Below are positions 1-9,036 of a stretch of 64,000 bases of DNA, piece after piece. The translations under genes and the position numbers were made by a program. Origin of the DNA: Caballeronia insecticola (lineage in GTDB: Bacteria > Pseudomonadota > Gammaproteobacteria > Burkholderiales > Burkholderiaceae); NCBI RefSeq assembly GCF_000402035.1, contig NC_021289.1, forward strand, positions 1,178,001 to 1,242,000. Reading direction: 5' to 3'. The notes under the pieces were generated by a model. The model saw only the letters and a list, made by a program, of their open reading frames with translations. It was not told the origin of the DNA and made no database searches. Within the stretch, counting starts at the first letter, position 1. Every line of letters starts with the position of its first letter.

Positions 1-265
1 CAATCGGAATCGTGTTGCGCATCAGCGCGCTGTTGCCGTTCGCATCCGGTGCGGCCGCGACGAACGGCGAATCCCACGCGGTGCTCGTGTGCACGGGCAC
101 CATGATCGTGACGCCATCGACAGTCACCGCCTTGTGATCCGACGGTCCCGCGCCGCCGCGCCGGCTCGCCACGCCCGCGCGCGGATCGGCGAGCCGCAGT
201 CCGGTCGACTGCAATTCAGTCATCAATTGCCGGCTCGATGCCGGCAGGTTCTCGAAGGCGCTCAT
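1..265 (-). CDS. MSMEG_0568-type radical SAM protein (N-terminal part; runs off the window)
   Basis: Only the first 88 residues are present; the rest lies beyond position 1. The visible part has an [12 protein letters not shown] segment that I associate with the radical SAM member of the Nit1C cluster. The CX3CX2C cluster motif would be further downstream and cannot be seen, so the assignment leans on context (nitrilase plus Sll0783-family protein) and on this N-terminal signature. The start is uncertain: ATG at 265 overlaps the nitrilase end by 50 bases, whereas an in-frame ATG at 223 would overlap by only 8 and may be the real start. It is the third gene of the minus-strand operon. Chemistry unknown. 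Confidence 0.7.
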   Translation of the reverse strand, partial: MSAFENLPASSRQLMTELQSTGLRLADPRAGVASRRGGAGPSDHKAVTVDGVTIMVPVHTSTAWDSPFVAAAPDANGNSALMRNTIPI

Positions 266-1223
266 CGTCGCGGGTGTCCTTGAAAGAGGTGACGGGCGAA
301 GCGGGCCGGTCGTTGATCGCGAGACTCAGCAACTCGGGACGCGCGTAGTGACCGACCGAATCCATCATGCGTTTGCGCTTCGTGATCAGCGACATGTCGA
401 GATCGGCGATCACCATGCCCTCGCCTTCGCGCAACGGCTCCGCGAGATGCTGGCCTTCGGGCGAGACGATCGCCGTGTTGCAGCCGCCGCGCAATGCGCG
501 TTGCAGGTTAGGATCGGGCGTGATGGCTTCGATCTGCGCATCGGTGAGCCAGCCCGTCGCATTGACGACGAAGCAGCCCGATTCCAGCGCGTGATGACGG
601 ATCGTCACTTCGATCTGCTCCGCGAAGATCGGACCGACGAGCGAGCCGGGAAACTGGCTGCAATGGATCTCTTCGTGCTGCGTCATCAATGCATAGCGCG
701 CGAGCGGGTTGTAGTGCTCCCAGCACGCGAGCGCGCCCACGCGGCCCACATTCGTATCGACGACCTTCAGGCCCGCGGCATCGCCTTGGCCCCAGATCAT
801 GCGTTCATGAAACGTCGGCGTGATCTTGCGGCGCTTGAGCAGCAGCCGGCCATCGGTATCGAAGACGAGTTGCGTGTTGTACAGGCTGCCGTGATCGCGC
901 TCGTTCACGCCGAGCACGACGACCATGTTCGCAAGCCGCGCGTGTTCGGCGACCGCCTGCGTGACCAGCCCCGGCACGATCACCGCCTGCTCGTAGAGCT
1001 TCATGTGATCCGCGCCCATTGCGACCGGCGTGCGCACGAACGAGAAGTACGGGTAATACGGCACGAAGGTCTCGGGGAACACGATCAGCTGCACGCCTTG
1101 CGCCGCGGCTTCGTCGATGGCCGTGCACACGCGATCGAGCGTGCCGCCCGGACGCTCGAAGTCCGGCGCGATCTGCACCGCGGCGGCGCGCACGATGCGC
1201 TTCGTTGAAGAGGCATCGGCCAT
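216..1223 (-). CDS. Nit1-type nitrilase of the Nit1C cluster
   Basis: A 335-residue carbon-nitrogen hydrolase. The catalytic triad is readable: E51 in the FPETF motif, K133 in RRKITPT, and C167 in ACWEH. Enzymes of this family hydrolyse nitriles to the acid and ammonia; the natural substrate in the Nit1C group is not firmly settled, although such clusters have been linked to cyanide assimilation as a nitrogen source. Length is normal for bacterial nitrilases. The start at 1223 lies 5 bases after the stop of the preceding gene, so the two are co-transcribed and probably translationally linked; the 3' end overlaps the radical SAM gene. Confidence 0.92.
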   Translation of the reverse strand: MADASSTKRIVRAAAVQIAPDFERPGGTLDRVCTAIDEAAAQGVQLIVFPETFVPYYPYFSFVRTPVAMGADHMKLYEQAVIVPGLVTQAVAEHARLANMVVVLGVNERDHGSLYNTQLVFDTDGRLLLKRRKITPTFHERMIWGQGDAAGLKVVDTNVGRVGALACWEHYNPLARYALMTQHEEIHCSQFPGSLVGPIFAEQIEVTIRHHALESGCFVVNATGWLTDAQIEAITPDPNLQRALRGGCNTAIVSPEGQHLAEPLREGEGMVIADLDMSLITKRKRMMDSVGHYARPELLSLAINDRPASPVTSFKDTRDDERLREPAGIEPAIDD

Positions 1224-1228
1224 GATCG

Positions 1229-1711
1229 TCACACGGTCCACGTATGAATGACGAGCGCGTTCTCCTTGCGATGAAGCAGCTGGAGATCGAGCACGTCGAG
1301 CGGGTTGATCGGACGAATACCTTCGATCAGCGAGGCTTCGCCGTGTCCGTAGAGCGCCTGCAACGCGAAGCGGCACGCATAGACCTTGCCGCCTTCGGCC
1401 ATGAACTTCTGCAGTTGCTTGTTGAAGTTGAGATGGCCGGGGAAGGCTTCGTCGCCGAGCGTCGGGAAGCCGCGTTGCAGGCCGAGCGTGACGCCGGGGC
1501 CGTACAGCAGCACGGAAGTATCGAAGCCCTTGCGTTGCAGGCGTGTCGCCTGAAGGAGATTGACGAAGCCGATCGAGCCTTCGAACGCGACCGTATGAAA
1601 CGTGACGAGCGCCTTTTCGCCCGGCTCGGCCTTGACGTCTTCGAAGACCTTTTCTTCGTAGTCGACCAGATAATCGCCGTTCTTGTGAAGCGGTTGATTG
1701 ACTGCGGGCAT
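1229..1711 (-). CDS. MSMEG_0572/Sll0783 family nitrogen-starvation response protein
   Basis: A 160-residue protein of the small family that marks the first gene of Nit1C clusters (Sll0783 in Synechocystis, MSMEG_0572 in Mycobacterium). The family is soluble and its biochemical role is unknown; cyanobacterial members respond to nitrogen starvation. The start at 1711 is chosen because a GGAGAA ribosome-binding site sits four bases upstream, although an in-frame ATG exists further upstream. The gene is followed after 5 bases by the nitrilase. It faces the MocR gene across a 381-base regulatory region holding shared repeats, which suggests control by that regulator. Confidence 0.88.
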   Translation of the reverse strand: MPAVNQPLHKNGDYLVDYEEKVFEDVKAEPGEKALVTFHTVAFEGSIGFVNLLQATRLQRKGFDTSVLLYGPGVTLGLQRGFPTLGDEAFPGHLNFNKQLQKFMAEGGKVYACRFALQALYGHGEASLIEGIRPINPLDVLDLQLLHRKENALVIHTWTV

Positions 1712-2092
1712 GGCATTCTCCGATGTGTGGTTTCGCGTTGACGCCGTGCTTTTCATCGCGACGGCGAACGCTCAAACGCAACGGATATGCCAATGATTGG
1801 CCCGCAAAATGCAATCACTTTGCAATCAAGCAAAACCTGGTTGCATGCGGAACGCGAAAATTTTTTAGCGCGACTTGAACGCACGGGCTTGCGCCGCGTT
1901 TCGCGCAAGCCATGCCGCACTTGAGCACGCACGATTTCAGCGCAGCCAGGCATGCGCGTGGTGCGCGGCACACCGAAGCCGTGCATCGATGCGATCAATG
2001 CAATCAAGTGATATCGCCTCGTGCGATCACTTTTCTTTCGATTGATTTGTCATGCTAAGGTGAATCGACATCTTGCCCGAGGCATCGCAGTC
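1712..2092. promoter_or_regulatory. Divergent promoter region between the Nit1C operon and mocR
   Basis: No convincing gene lies here. The ten-mer TGCAATCAAG occurs twice (1821-1830 and 1999-2008). The heptamer ATCACTT occurs at 1814-1820 and 2026-2032, and its complement AAGTGAT at 2006-2012. The last two form an inverted repeat with a 13-base spacer just upstream of the MocR start. The same words on both flanks look like binding sites for the divergently encoded MocR protein. Site function is inferred. Confidence 0.5.
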
Positions 2093-3484
2093 ATGAATCA
2101 GATGACGCATCACTGGATCAGAAAGCTCGAAGACAGCCGAAAGCCCGCTTATCTGACGATTCCCGATCTGATCGAAGAAGACCTGGCGAGCGGGCGTCTG
2201 CGGCCACGCGATCGTCTGCCCGGCCTGCGCGATCTCGCCGATCTGCTCAGCCTGAACTACACGACGGTCGCACGCGCTTATGCGGAAGCGCGCAAGCGCG
2301 GCCTGCTCGATGCGCGCGCGGGCAGCGGCACCTTCGTGCGCGGCAGAACGCAGACGTTGCCGCTCGCGGGCGGCAGCAGCGTCGAGATGTCGATGAATAT
2401 GCCGCCGGAACCGGCCGCGCTCGCCGCGCGTTTGCGTGCGTCGGCGGCGAGCCTCATGGAGCGCGCGGACCCGTTCCAGTTGTTGCGCTATCAGGACTTC
2501 GGCGGCACGGCGGCCGATCGCGCGGCGGGACGCGAATGGCTGCGCACGCGCATTCCCGATTGCGATGCCGACACCGTGCTCGTGTGTCCCGGCATTCATG
2601 GCGCACTCGTCGCGCTGGTTTCGCAACTGGCGCGGCCGGGCGAGATGATCTGTCTCGACTCGCTCGCGTATCCCGGCATCAAGGCGATTGCGTCGCAACT
2701 CGGCGTGCGCCTGCAAGCCTTGGCGCGCGATGACGAAGGACCTTTGCCGCACGCGTTCGAAGCGTTGTGCAAGACGGAGCAGCCCGGCGGGTTCTATTGC
2801 AATCCCACGTTGCAGAATCCGAGCACGCTGACGCTCACGCGACAGCGCCGTGAAGCACTCGCCGATGTCGCGCTGCGCTACAACGTGCCGATCATCGAAG
2901 ACGAACCGTATGGCATGTTGCCGCTCGACGCGCCCGCCACGCTGGCGGAACTCGCGCCCGAGCTGACCTATCACGTGACGGGTTTATCGAAGACGCTGGG
3001 CGCGGGCTTGCGGGTCGCGTATCTGAAAGCGCCCACGCCGCGGCAGACGCAACGCGTGGCCGGTGCGCTGCGCGCGACGACCGTCATGCCGAGTCCGTTC
3101 ACCGTGCTGCTCGCGACACAATGGGTCAATGATGGCACCGCGCGCGACGTCCTCGATGCGATTCGCGACGAAGCCTCGGCGCGTCAGACCATCGCCGCGC
3201 AAGTATTCGACGGCCTGCCCTTCGACGCGCATCCTTCAGGGTTTCATCTATGGCTGCCCGTGCCGGCGGCGTGCGACTGGAGCGCGTCGGAACTGGCGTT
3301 GCAGTTGCGCAATCAGGGCATCGGCGCGGTGGCGGGGGCCGCGTTTTCCACGGACGGCAATCCGCCGAATGCATTGCGTCTGTGTCTCGGCGGGCCGCAG
3401 AATCGGGAGGATTGCCGGGAGGCGTTGCGGCGCGTGGCGGATATGCTCGCCGATCCGCATCATCTGCATATGCCGATGTTTTGA
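2093..3484 (+). CDS. MocR-family transcriptional regulator (GntR HTH plus aminotransferase-like domain)
   Basis: A 463-residue PLP-dependent regulator. An N-terminal GntR-type winged helix (about residues 12-85, with LSLNYTTVARAYAEARKRG as the recognition region) is joined to a fold-type I aminotransferase-like domain. The PLP-binding lysine is K300 in the GLSKTLGAGLR motif. Proteins of this type use PLP or a PLP adduct as effector and usually control a divergent operon; here that is the Nit1C-type cluster, so it may sense nitrogen or amino-acid status (inference). ATG at 2093 was taken rather than an ATG at 2021, because starting at 2021 would put the ribosome site and operator repeats inside the gene. 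It converges with the DUF4434 gene, 7 bases away. Confidence 0.88.
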   Translation: MNQMTHHWIRKLEDSRKPAYLTIPDLIEEDLASGRLRPRDRLPGLRDLADLLSLNYTTVARAYAEARKRGLLDARAGSGTFVRGRTQTLPLAGGSSVEMSMNMPPEPAALAARLRASAASLMERADPFQLLRYQDFGGTAADRAAGREWLRTRIPDCDADTVLVCPGIHGALVALVSQLARPGEMICLDSLAYPGIKAIASQLGVRLQALARDDEGPLPHAFEALCKTEQPGGFYCNPTLQNPSTLTLTRQRREALADVALRYNVPIIEDEPYGMLPLDAPATLAELAPELTYHVTGLSKTLGAGLRVAYLKAPTPRQTQRVAGALRATTVMPSPFTVLLATQWVNDGTARDVLDAIRDEASARQTIAAQVFDGLPFDAHPSGFHLWLPVPAACDWSASELALQLRNQGIGAVAGAAFSTDGNPPNALRLCLGGPQNREDCREALRRVADMLADPHHLHMPMF

Positions 3485-3491
3485 ACCGCGT

Positions 3492-4364
3492 CTAACGCAA
3501 TGGCGCACGCTTATATGCATCGAGCAAACCGCGCACGAGTTCGTCCGACACATAGTGCGGCCCGTCGAACAAATACGTGCGATAGCCGCGATACGCATCG
3601 ATCTGCGGCTTCAGTTCATCGACGGTTGCGGCGCGGAACCCGCCGCCCACTTTCGGCCGGAACGACTCCGCGATGATCCTCACACGCGCGCGCCCGAGCT
3701 TCGCCGCGAGCTGATCCGCATATTCACGCGCCACGTGCGGCTCGCGCGCATACACGCCGCAGCCGTCCTGCAGCAACACGCCGACATCGGGCGGCAACCA
3801 TTGATCGAGCCATTGCGCGAGCGCCGCGCCGCCCACGTTCGCGCGGTCGTACACGCTGATCCACAACGGACGCGGCAACGCATCGAGCATCGTGCGCAGC
3901 GCGCTGGCATCGCGCCAGGTCGGATCGATCTCCACGGGAAAGTAATAGCCGGTCACATGCACCGGCGGACGCGCATCCGCGAGCCGCATCGATTCGATGA
4001 ACAACTGCGCCGTATTCGCGCGCGCCGCCGCTTCGTCGAAGCGCCCCGCCAGCCCGATGATCACATCGCGCGCCCACGGCTCCTGCCCGATGCGCTCCCA
4101 GTCCGGCATCCGCGCCGCCGCGCGCAAGCCTGTGCCGGGCACGAACGAAATGCCATCGACGGCCGTCCACTGCACGATCAGCTCGTGCGCGCCGAGCTTG
4201 TCCCAGTCGCCGTGCGGATCGGCGTGCGCATTGTCCGGCTGCCAGACGATGCCATCGATCAGACGCGGCGGCGCGGCATCGGCATTGGTCATGGCCGACA
4301 TCGACAAGCAGCACGCCAGCGCGAGCGTGCCAAGGACCGAGCGGGGAGCGAAAAAGGAAAGCAT
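3492..4364 (-). CDS. DUF4434 (YbcH-like) exported protein of the nfr operon
   Basis: A 290-residue protein with a signal peptide (hydrophobic stretch at residues 8-25, then Ala-rich cleavage region). After that comes a domain with TIM-barrel-like glycoside-hydrolase character, including GIVWQPDNAHA near the start and a tract ending GYRTYLFDGPHYVS. I take it as the counterpart of E. coli YbcH, which follows nfrA in the same order. It is likely periplasmic and may trim or bind the exported glycan; no catalytic residues can be named with confidence. It is the last gene of the minus-strand operon, 20 bases after nfrA. Confidence 0.7.
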   Translation of the reverse strand: MLSFFAPRSVLGTLALACCLSMSAMTNADAAPPRLIDGIVWQPDNAHADPHGDWDKLGAHELIVQWTAVDGISFVPGTGLRAAARMPDWERIGQEPWARDVIIGLAGRFDEAAARANTAQLFIESMRLADARPPVHVTGYYFPVEIDPTWRDASALRTMLDALPRPLWISVYDRANVGGAALAQWLDQWLPPDVGVLLQDGCGVYAREPHVAREYADQLAAKLGRARVRIIAESFRPKVGGGFRAATVDELKPQIDAYRGYRTYLFDGPHYVSDELVRGLLDAYKRAPLR

Positions 4365-4384
4365 CGGGGAAACCGGCGGTGGCG

Positions 4385-6844
4385 TCAGTACGAGAATACC
4401 GCGCCGAAGAACACGCCCTTCGCGCGCTCGTCGCCGGCGACGCGAAACCGGTACTGCACCGTCACATCGACGAACGAGCGCGGCGCATCGTACGGACCGC
4501 CGCGGAACCAGTAGCGCGCCGCCACGCCCGCGCCCACGCCCACCGGCACGCTGTGATCGACCGCCGAGTCGTAGTCCATGCCGACCACGGCGTGCGGGAA
4601 CACGGTGAGCCGCGGACTCAGCGCGTCGACGCGATACGTGCGGCCGAGACGCGCATTCGCGGTCGCGTAGGTCGAATGATTCTCGATGTAGTGTCCCGCC
4701 TCGCCGTACACCGTGCCGGTCCACCAGCTCGGCACGTCGAGCCTGCGCGTGTCGCCGAAACCGTTCGAATACGCGGCGCGCGCGAGCCAGTCGGTGCGCA
4801 CGTCCGAGCCGATCGGCAGAATCTTTTCGACCGCGAAAATCGCATTGACCGATGCAAACGGCTTCACGCGCGCACCGATGGCCGCCTGCAACGTCGATGC
4901 CCCCGACGGCCCGCCGCCCTTCACGCCGAAGTTTTCGTAGCCGCGCGCGTACACCTCGAACATGCGGTCGCCGAGGCTTCCGAACGGACGCCAGTAGGCT
5001 TCCGCGCCCGCCTGCCAGTTGTTCGACAGACCCGGCGTCGGCGCGAACGCGAAGCCTTGCTGCGCGCCGTTGCCGCGATAGTTCACGGTCGCGCTGAAAC
5101 CCCAGTTGCGCGTCGCTTCGGCGTGCGCCGCGCGGGCGTCGTTGAGCGCCTGCGACGACAGCGCATCGTCGGCCGGGCCGCTCGCGCTGTGATCGATCGC
5201 GCGCTCCAGATAGCGCGCGCCCTCGTCGTTGCGATGCATGCCGAGCGCCGCATAACCCGCATCGGCTTCGGCGGAAGCGGGCAGCGTGCCCGCGCGATCG
5301 GCACGCGCGAAGTAATCGAGCGCGAGCGCGTTGTCGCCGGCGCGTTGCGCGATGAACGCGGCCTGCGTGTCGCTCATCGAGTCGAGCAGGTTCGCATTGA
5401 TCAGCGCGCGCGCCTCGCCCGACGCCTCGCGCGTTCGCCCGCTCGCCGTGAGTGCGTCGATCAACGCGATGCGCGGTTGCGGGTCGTCGGGCACCGCGGC
5501 AATCGCCGTGCGCCAGTCATCGATGGCCGCCGCGCGATCGCCGCGCCGTTCAGCGAGGCGCGCTTCGCGGGTCGCGGCGAGCGCGGGATCGTGCGCGTAG
5601 ACATCGCACGAAGCGCCGAATTCGTCGGCGTGGCACTCGAAACTCGGACGCGCGCGCGGATCGATCTTCGCCGCGTCCGGCGCTTGCGGCGCGGCCATGC
5701 GCACGAGCGTCTGCGCGCGATGACGCCGCAGGATGATCGCGGCATCGGCGTCGTCGGGCGTTTTCGTGTCGATGGACGGCAGCGCAGCGAGCGCGGCCTG
5801 CGGGTTGCCCTGCGCGAGCCGCACGTCCGCGACGATCGTCCGCGCGACGCGTGCATCGCGATTGCGGCGCGTATCGCCCGAGGCGGTTGGTGCGGTTGGT
5901 GCGGCAAGCGCCCGCGCGAAATCGGCATCGGCCTCTGCATCGTTGCCGCGCGCCGCGCGGGCATAGCCGCGCAACGCCCACGCGAGCGCATTCGTTTGAT
6001 CGATCGCAATTGCGTCGCCCGCTGCGGCTTCGACGCCCGCGAGGTCGCCGCGCGCGAACAGCGTCTCGATCAACTGCATGCGGAAGTCCATCCGGCCAGG
6101 TGCGTAGGTCACCGCCTGTTGCGCGTGCCTGTGCGCTTCGTCCAGCGCGCCGCGATCGCGCGCCGCATATGCCGCTTTCGATTCCGCGGGCGCAAGCCGG
6201 TCGCCGATAAAACGCCGCCGTTCGCGCAAACCCTCGTTGTCGCCGAAGCGTTGCGCGGCGTCGAGCGCGGCATCGTAGGCGGCGGCATCGTCGCCGGATG
6301 CGGCGAGCGAGTCGATCAGCACATATCGCAAACGCTCGGCCTGTGGCGCGAGCCGCACGGCTTCGCGGCTGTTCGTCACCGCCGACGCGTAATCCTTTTT
6401 CCCGTAAGCGCGATACGCCGCGCGCGCGGCCCTGGGCGCCGGTTCGGGCAAGTCGCTGGGCACGCCGCCTTCGCCGCCCGACGCAATCAGAATGTCGATC
6501 TGCCGGCGCCGCGCCGTGAGCGCGGGCAGCGGTCCGAGTTGCGCGATGGCGTCGCCGAGCGCGCGGCTCGCGTCCTTCAGACGCCCGCGCGCCGCCAGCG
6601 AATTCGCCAGCAGCAGACGCAGTTCGGCGACATCCGGACGCTGCCGGATCGCTTCGCGCGCACCGGCGATGGCATCGGCATAACGATGTTCGTCGTAAGC
6701 CGCGAACGCCTCGCGCGCGACGCGATAGGCCGCGCCGCTCAAGGGCAGCGGCAGATTCGCGTCCGCGCGCGCCGCCGCCGATGCACACAGCGTGGCGGCG
6801 GTCAGCAGCGCGACACGCGCACGTCGTCCGAGTCGCGCCGTCAT
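4385..6844 (-). CDS. nfrA: NfrA-like outer-membrane polysaccharide export protein
   Basis: An 819-residue protein with an N-terminal signal peptide (about 1-27), a long alpha-helical region of TPR-like Ala-rich repeats (about 30-560), and a C-terminal part rich in alternating aromatic and polar residues that ends in FSY, as outer-membrane beta-barrels do. This matches the plan of NfrA, the phage N4 adsorption protein A, which forms the outer-membrane exit for a polymer made by NfrB. The ATG overlaps the nfrB stop (ATGA at 6841-6844), so translation is coupled. Overall identity to the E. coli protein cannot be judged here; architecture and gene order support the call. Confidence 0.82.
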   Translation of the reverse strand: MTARLGRRARVALLTAATLCASAAARADANLPLPLSGAAYRVAREAFAAYDEHRYADAIAGAREAIRQRPDVAELRLLLANSLAARGRLKDASRALGDAIAQLGPLPALTARRRQIDILIASGGEGGVPSDLPEPAPRAARAAYRAYGKKDYASAVTNSREAVRLAPQAERLRYVLIDSLAASGDDAAAYDAALDAAQRFGDNEGLRERRRFIGDRLAPAESKAAYAARDRGALDEAHRHAQQAVTYAPGRMDFRMQLIETLFARGDLAGVEAAAGDAIAIDQTNALAWALRGYARAARGNDAEADADFARALAAPTAPTASGDTRRNRDARVARTIVADVRLAQGNPQAALAALPSIDTKTPDDADAAIILRRHRAQTLVRMAAPQAPDAAKIDPRARPSFECHADEFGASCDVYAHDPALAATREARLAERRGDRAAAIDDWRTAIAAVPDDPQPRIALIDALTASGRTREASGEARALINANLLDSMSDTQAAFIAQRAGDNALALDYFARADRAGTLPASAEADAGYAALGMHRNDEGARYLERAIDHSASGPADDALSSQALNDARAAHAEATRNWGFSATVNYRGNGAQQGFAFAPTPGLSNNWQAGAEAYWRPFGSLGDRMFEVYARGYENFGVKGGGPSGASTLQAAIGARVKPFASVNAIFAVEKILPIGSDVRTDWLARAAYSNGFGDTRRLDVPSWWTGTVYGEAGHYIENHSTYATANARLGRTYRVDALSPRLTVFPHAVVGMDYDSAVDHSVPVGVGAGVAARYWFRGGPYDAPRSFVDVTVQYRFRVAGDERAKGVFFGAVFSY

Positions 6845-9036
6845 CGAATCCCGGCCTGCGCGAGAAAGCGGCGGCGCTGCTCGGCAATCGCCACCGTCAG
6901 CGCATCGCGCGTGATGACCCGCTCCGCGACCATGTAATCGCCGATGCGTCCGTGCCGCTCCGGCCGATAGTTCTGCAACGCGGTCTCGAAGGCGCTGCGC
7001 GTGACGAGTCCCATCTCGATCATGATGTCGCCGAGCAACGGCACGGCGCGCGCGGTGTCGGCATCGGTGTCGGCATCGATTACGGCGAGCGACGGCGGCG
7101 CTTCGAGTTCGGCTTCGTCGCTATAAACCGGCATGCCGACCGCGCGCAGCATCCGCAACCCCGCCGTGATCTCGCTCTCGCGCACGACCTGCAACGCGAC
7201 CGCACGGTCCGTCGCCGCGCGCAGGTCGGCGAGCGCGGCATCGTCGAGCAGGCCCGCGCAGACGAACACGGCGTGCCCGTTCGCATCGATGCCCTGCGGC
7301 AGCGCGCGCAGCCGCACGAGCGTGTCGGGCGTCGCGACCGTCGTCAGATTCATGCGCGCGGGGTCGAAGTGTCCGCGCGGCAAGTCGGCCTGAAACGCGA
7401 TCGCCTCGGCGAGCGTTTCTTCGTCGAGCCAGCCGCGCGTAACCAGCACGCGGCCGATCGGCGCCTCGCGCGCGTGATCGGTGCGGCGCGCTTCTTCGAG
7501 CCGTGCGGGGTCGATCGCCTGCCACGACACGAGCAATTCGCCGAGATCCTGACGCGTGTCGCGCAGGCCGTCGCTGCTGGGGAAATCGTGCATCGTCTTG
7601 TCCCACGCGAGCCGCCGCCCCGTCACCACATGCACGATGAACAGCCGCCACGCGCGCGCCACCGCCATGAAGTTGATGACGTTGCTGATGACCATGCGCG
7701 GCACCGCGAGCACGCCGTGCTCCCATCCATACAGCCGCGACGTGAAGATGATGCGCTGCGTGACGCGCAGCACGAGCGCAACCGAGTTCGCCGCGAGCAG
7801 CGCCTGCAGCCAGCCCGAATCGATGAACGGCGACGGAAAGAAGTCCGTCGCGGCACCGAAGTACGACGCCGCCGCAAACAGCATGAACTGCACGGCGAGC
7901 AAATACGCGAGCATGCCGACGAACGCCGTGACGACGCCCTTGCGGTCGCGCATCAGCAAATAGCGGTTGGCGAGCGACCCGCTCCAGCCCGTCAGCGCCC
8001 AGCCTTGCAGACCGATGCCGAGCGTCCAGCGCGCGCGCTGCCGGTACGCGGTGCGAAACGTGTCGGGGAAAAATTCGCGCACGCACAGCGGCATCGTCAG
8101 CTTGATTTCGCGCTCGGCGCCGAAGCCGAACCAACCGCGGCGGCGCGTCGTGAATTCCACGGGAAAGAGCGGAAAGATCGACTGCATGCCGAGCTTCGTG
8201 ATGCGCGTGCCGATGTCGTAGTCTTCGGTGAGGCTTTCGGTGTTGAACGGCTGATGTTCCGTCTGCTCGACGAGCGCAAGAATCGCGCGGCGCGAAAAAC
8301 ACGTTCCCACGCCCGCCGACGGCACCGCGCCCGCGAGACTCTCGCGCACCACGAGATCCTTCGCGTGCCATTCGGCGAACTCGTCCATATACGTGCCCGC
8401 GACGAGTTCGAACCAGTGACGTTCGAGCGACGCCACCGGCAACTGGATCATGTCCTTGCGCGGCAGAAGATAGTTGAAGAACTTGAGTTCGATCGGATGC
8501 AGCACGTCTTCACTGTCATGCATGACGATGCCCGCGAACTCCATGCCGGCCTCGTACTCGTGATGCAGAATCGCCTGCACGAGCCAGTTCAGGCAGTCGG
8601 CCTTGCACGTGGGACCATCGTGCTGTACTTCCACGCGATGCAGATGCTTGTAGCGATGCCGCATGCGCTCCACTTCGGCGATCGTCGCGGCATCGTTCTG
8701 ATACGTGCCGACGAACACCGTGTACGCGCGATAGTCGAGCACGCGCACGAGATCCTCGATCATCGCGGCGATCACGTCGTGCTCTTGCCACGCGGGCACC
8801 ATGATCGCGATAGGCTGCTCGTCGCGCGCGTAAAGCTGCTCGATCGTGAGCGGCGCGTAGCGGCGCTCGACCGTCACGCGCCGCCAGAGCTTGCGCGTCC
8901 AGAACCACGCGTCGATGAAAAGATCATCGAGACTCGACAGCAGGATGAGCGCCGCGACCGTCGCGGCCACGTATTCGAGTCCCTGGTAGTACTCGGCGAG
9001 AACGATCTCGCCGTACCACCGGAGCGTTTCGAGCAT
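6841..9036 (-). CDS. nfrB: NfrB-like membrane glycosyltransferase with C-terminal MshEN region
   Basis: A 731-residue inner-membrane family 2 glycosyltransferase. Residues 18-36 form a transmembrane helix. The catalytic core carries DSED at 174-177, TED at 270-272 and the QxxRW motif (QRARW) at 333-337, followed by several membrane spans (about 365-470). The C-terminal part (about 495-727) is made of MshEN-like repeats (for example IGRVLVTRGWLDEETL and LGDIMIEMGLVTRS), the c-di-GMP-binding module that activates E. coli NfrB. It is expected to polymerise a ManNAc-type sugar from the WecB product and pass it to NfrA. TGATG overlap with the bcsB-like gene and ATGA overlap with nfrA show tight coupling. 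Confidence 0.88.
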   Translation of the reverse strand: MLETLRWYGEIVLAEYYQGLEYVAATVAALILLSSLDDLFIDAWFWTRKLWRRVTVERRYAPLTIEQLYARDEQPIAIMVPAWQEHDVIAAMIEDLVRVLDYRAYTVFVGTYQNDAATIAEVERMRHRYKHLHRVEVQHDGPTCKADCLNWLVQAILHHEYEAGMEFAGIVMHDSEDVLHPIELKFFNYLLPRKDMIQLPVASLERHWFELVAGTYMDEFAEWHAKDLVVRESLAGAVPSAGVGTCFSRRAILALVEQTEHQPFNTESLTEDYDIGTRITKLGMQSIFPLFPVEFTTRRRGWFGFGAEREIKLTMPLCVREFFPDTFRTAYRQRARWTLGIGLQGWALTGWSGSLANRYLLMRDRKGVVTAFVGMLAYLLAVQFMLFAAASYFGAATDFFPSPFIDSGWLQALLAANSVALVLRVTQRIIFTSRLYGWEHGVLAVPRMVISNVINFMAVARAWRLFIVHVVTGRRLAWDKTMHDFPSSDGLRDTRQDLGELLVSWQAIDPARLEEARRTDHAREAPIGRVLVTRGWLDEETLAEAIAFQADLPRGHFDPARMNLTTVATPDTLVRLRALPQGIDANGHAVFVCAGLLDDAALADLRAATDRAVALQVVRESEITAGLRMLRAVGMPVYSDEAELEAPPSLAVIDADTDADTARAVPLLGDIMIEMGLVTRSAFETALQNYRPERHGRIGDYMVAERVITRDALTVAIAEQRRRFLAQAGIR

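Noticed and set aside
1753..2007. Possible 84-codon gene upstream of the Nit1C operon
   Set aside because: No family signature or ribosome site, and it covers the repeats that look like regulatory sites.
4379..6937. Open frame of about 850 codons on the plus strand opposite nfrA
   Set aside because: Arg-rich, low-complexity translation without any family signature; a mirror effect of high third-position GC in nfrA. The same applies to long frames opposite nfrB, bcsB, napA, ccmF and cyoB.
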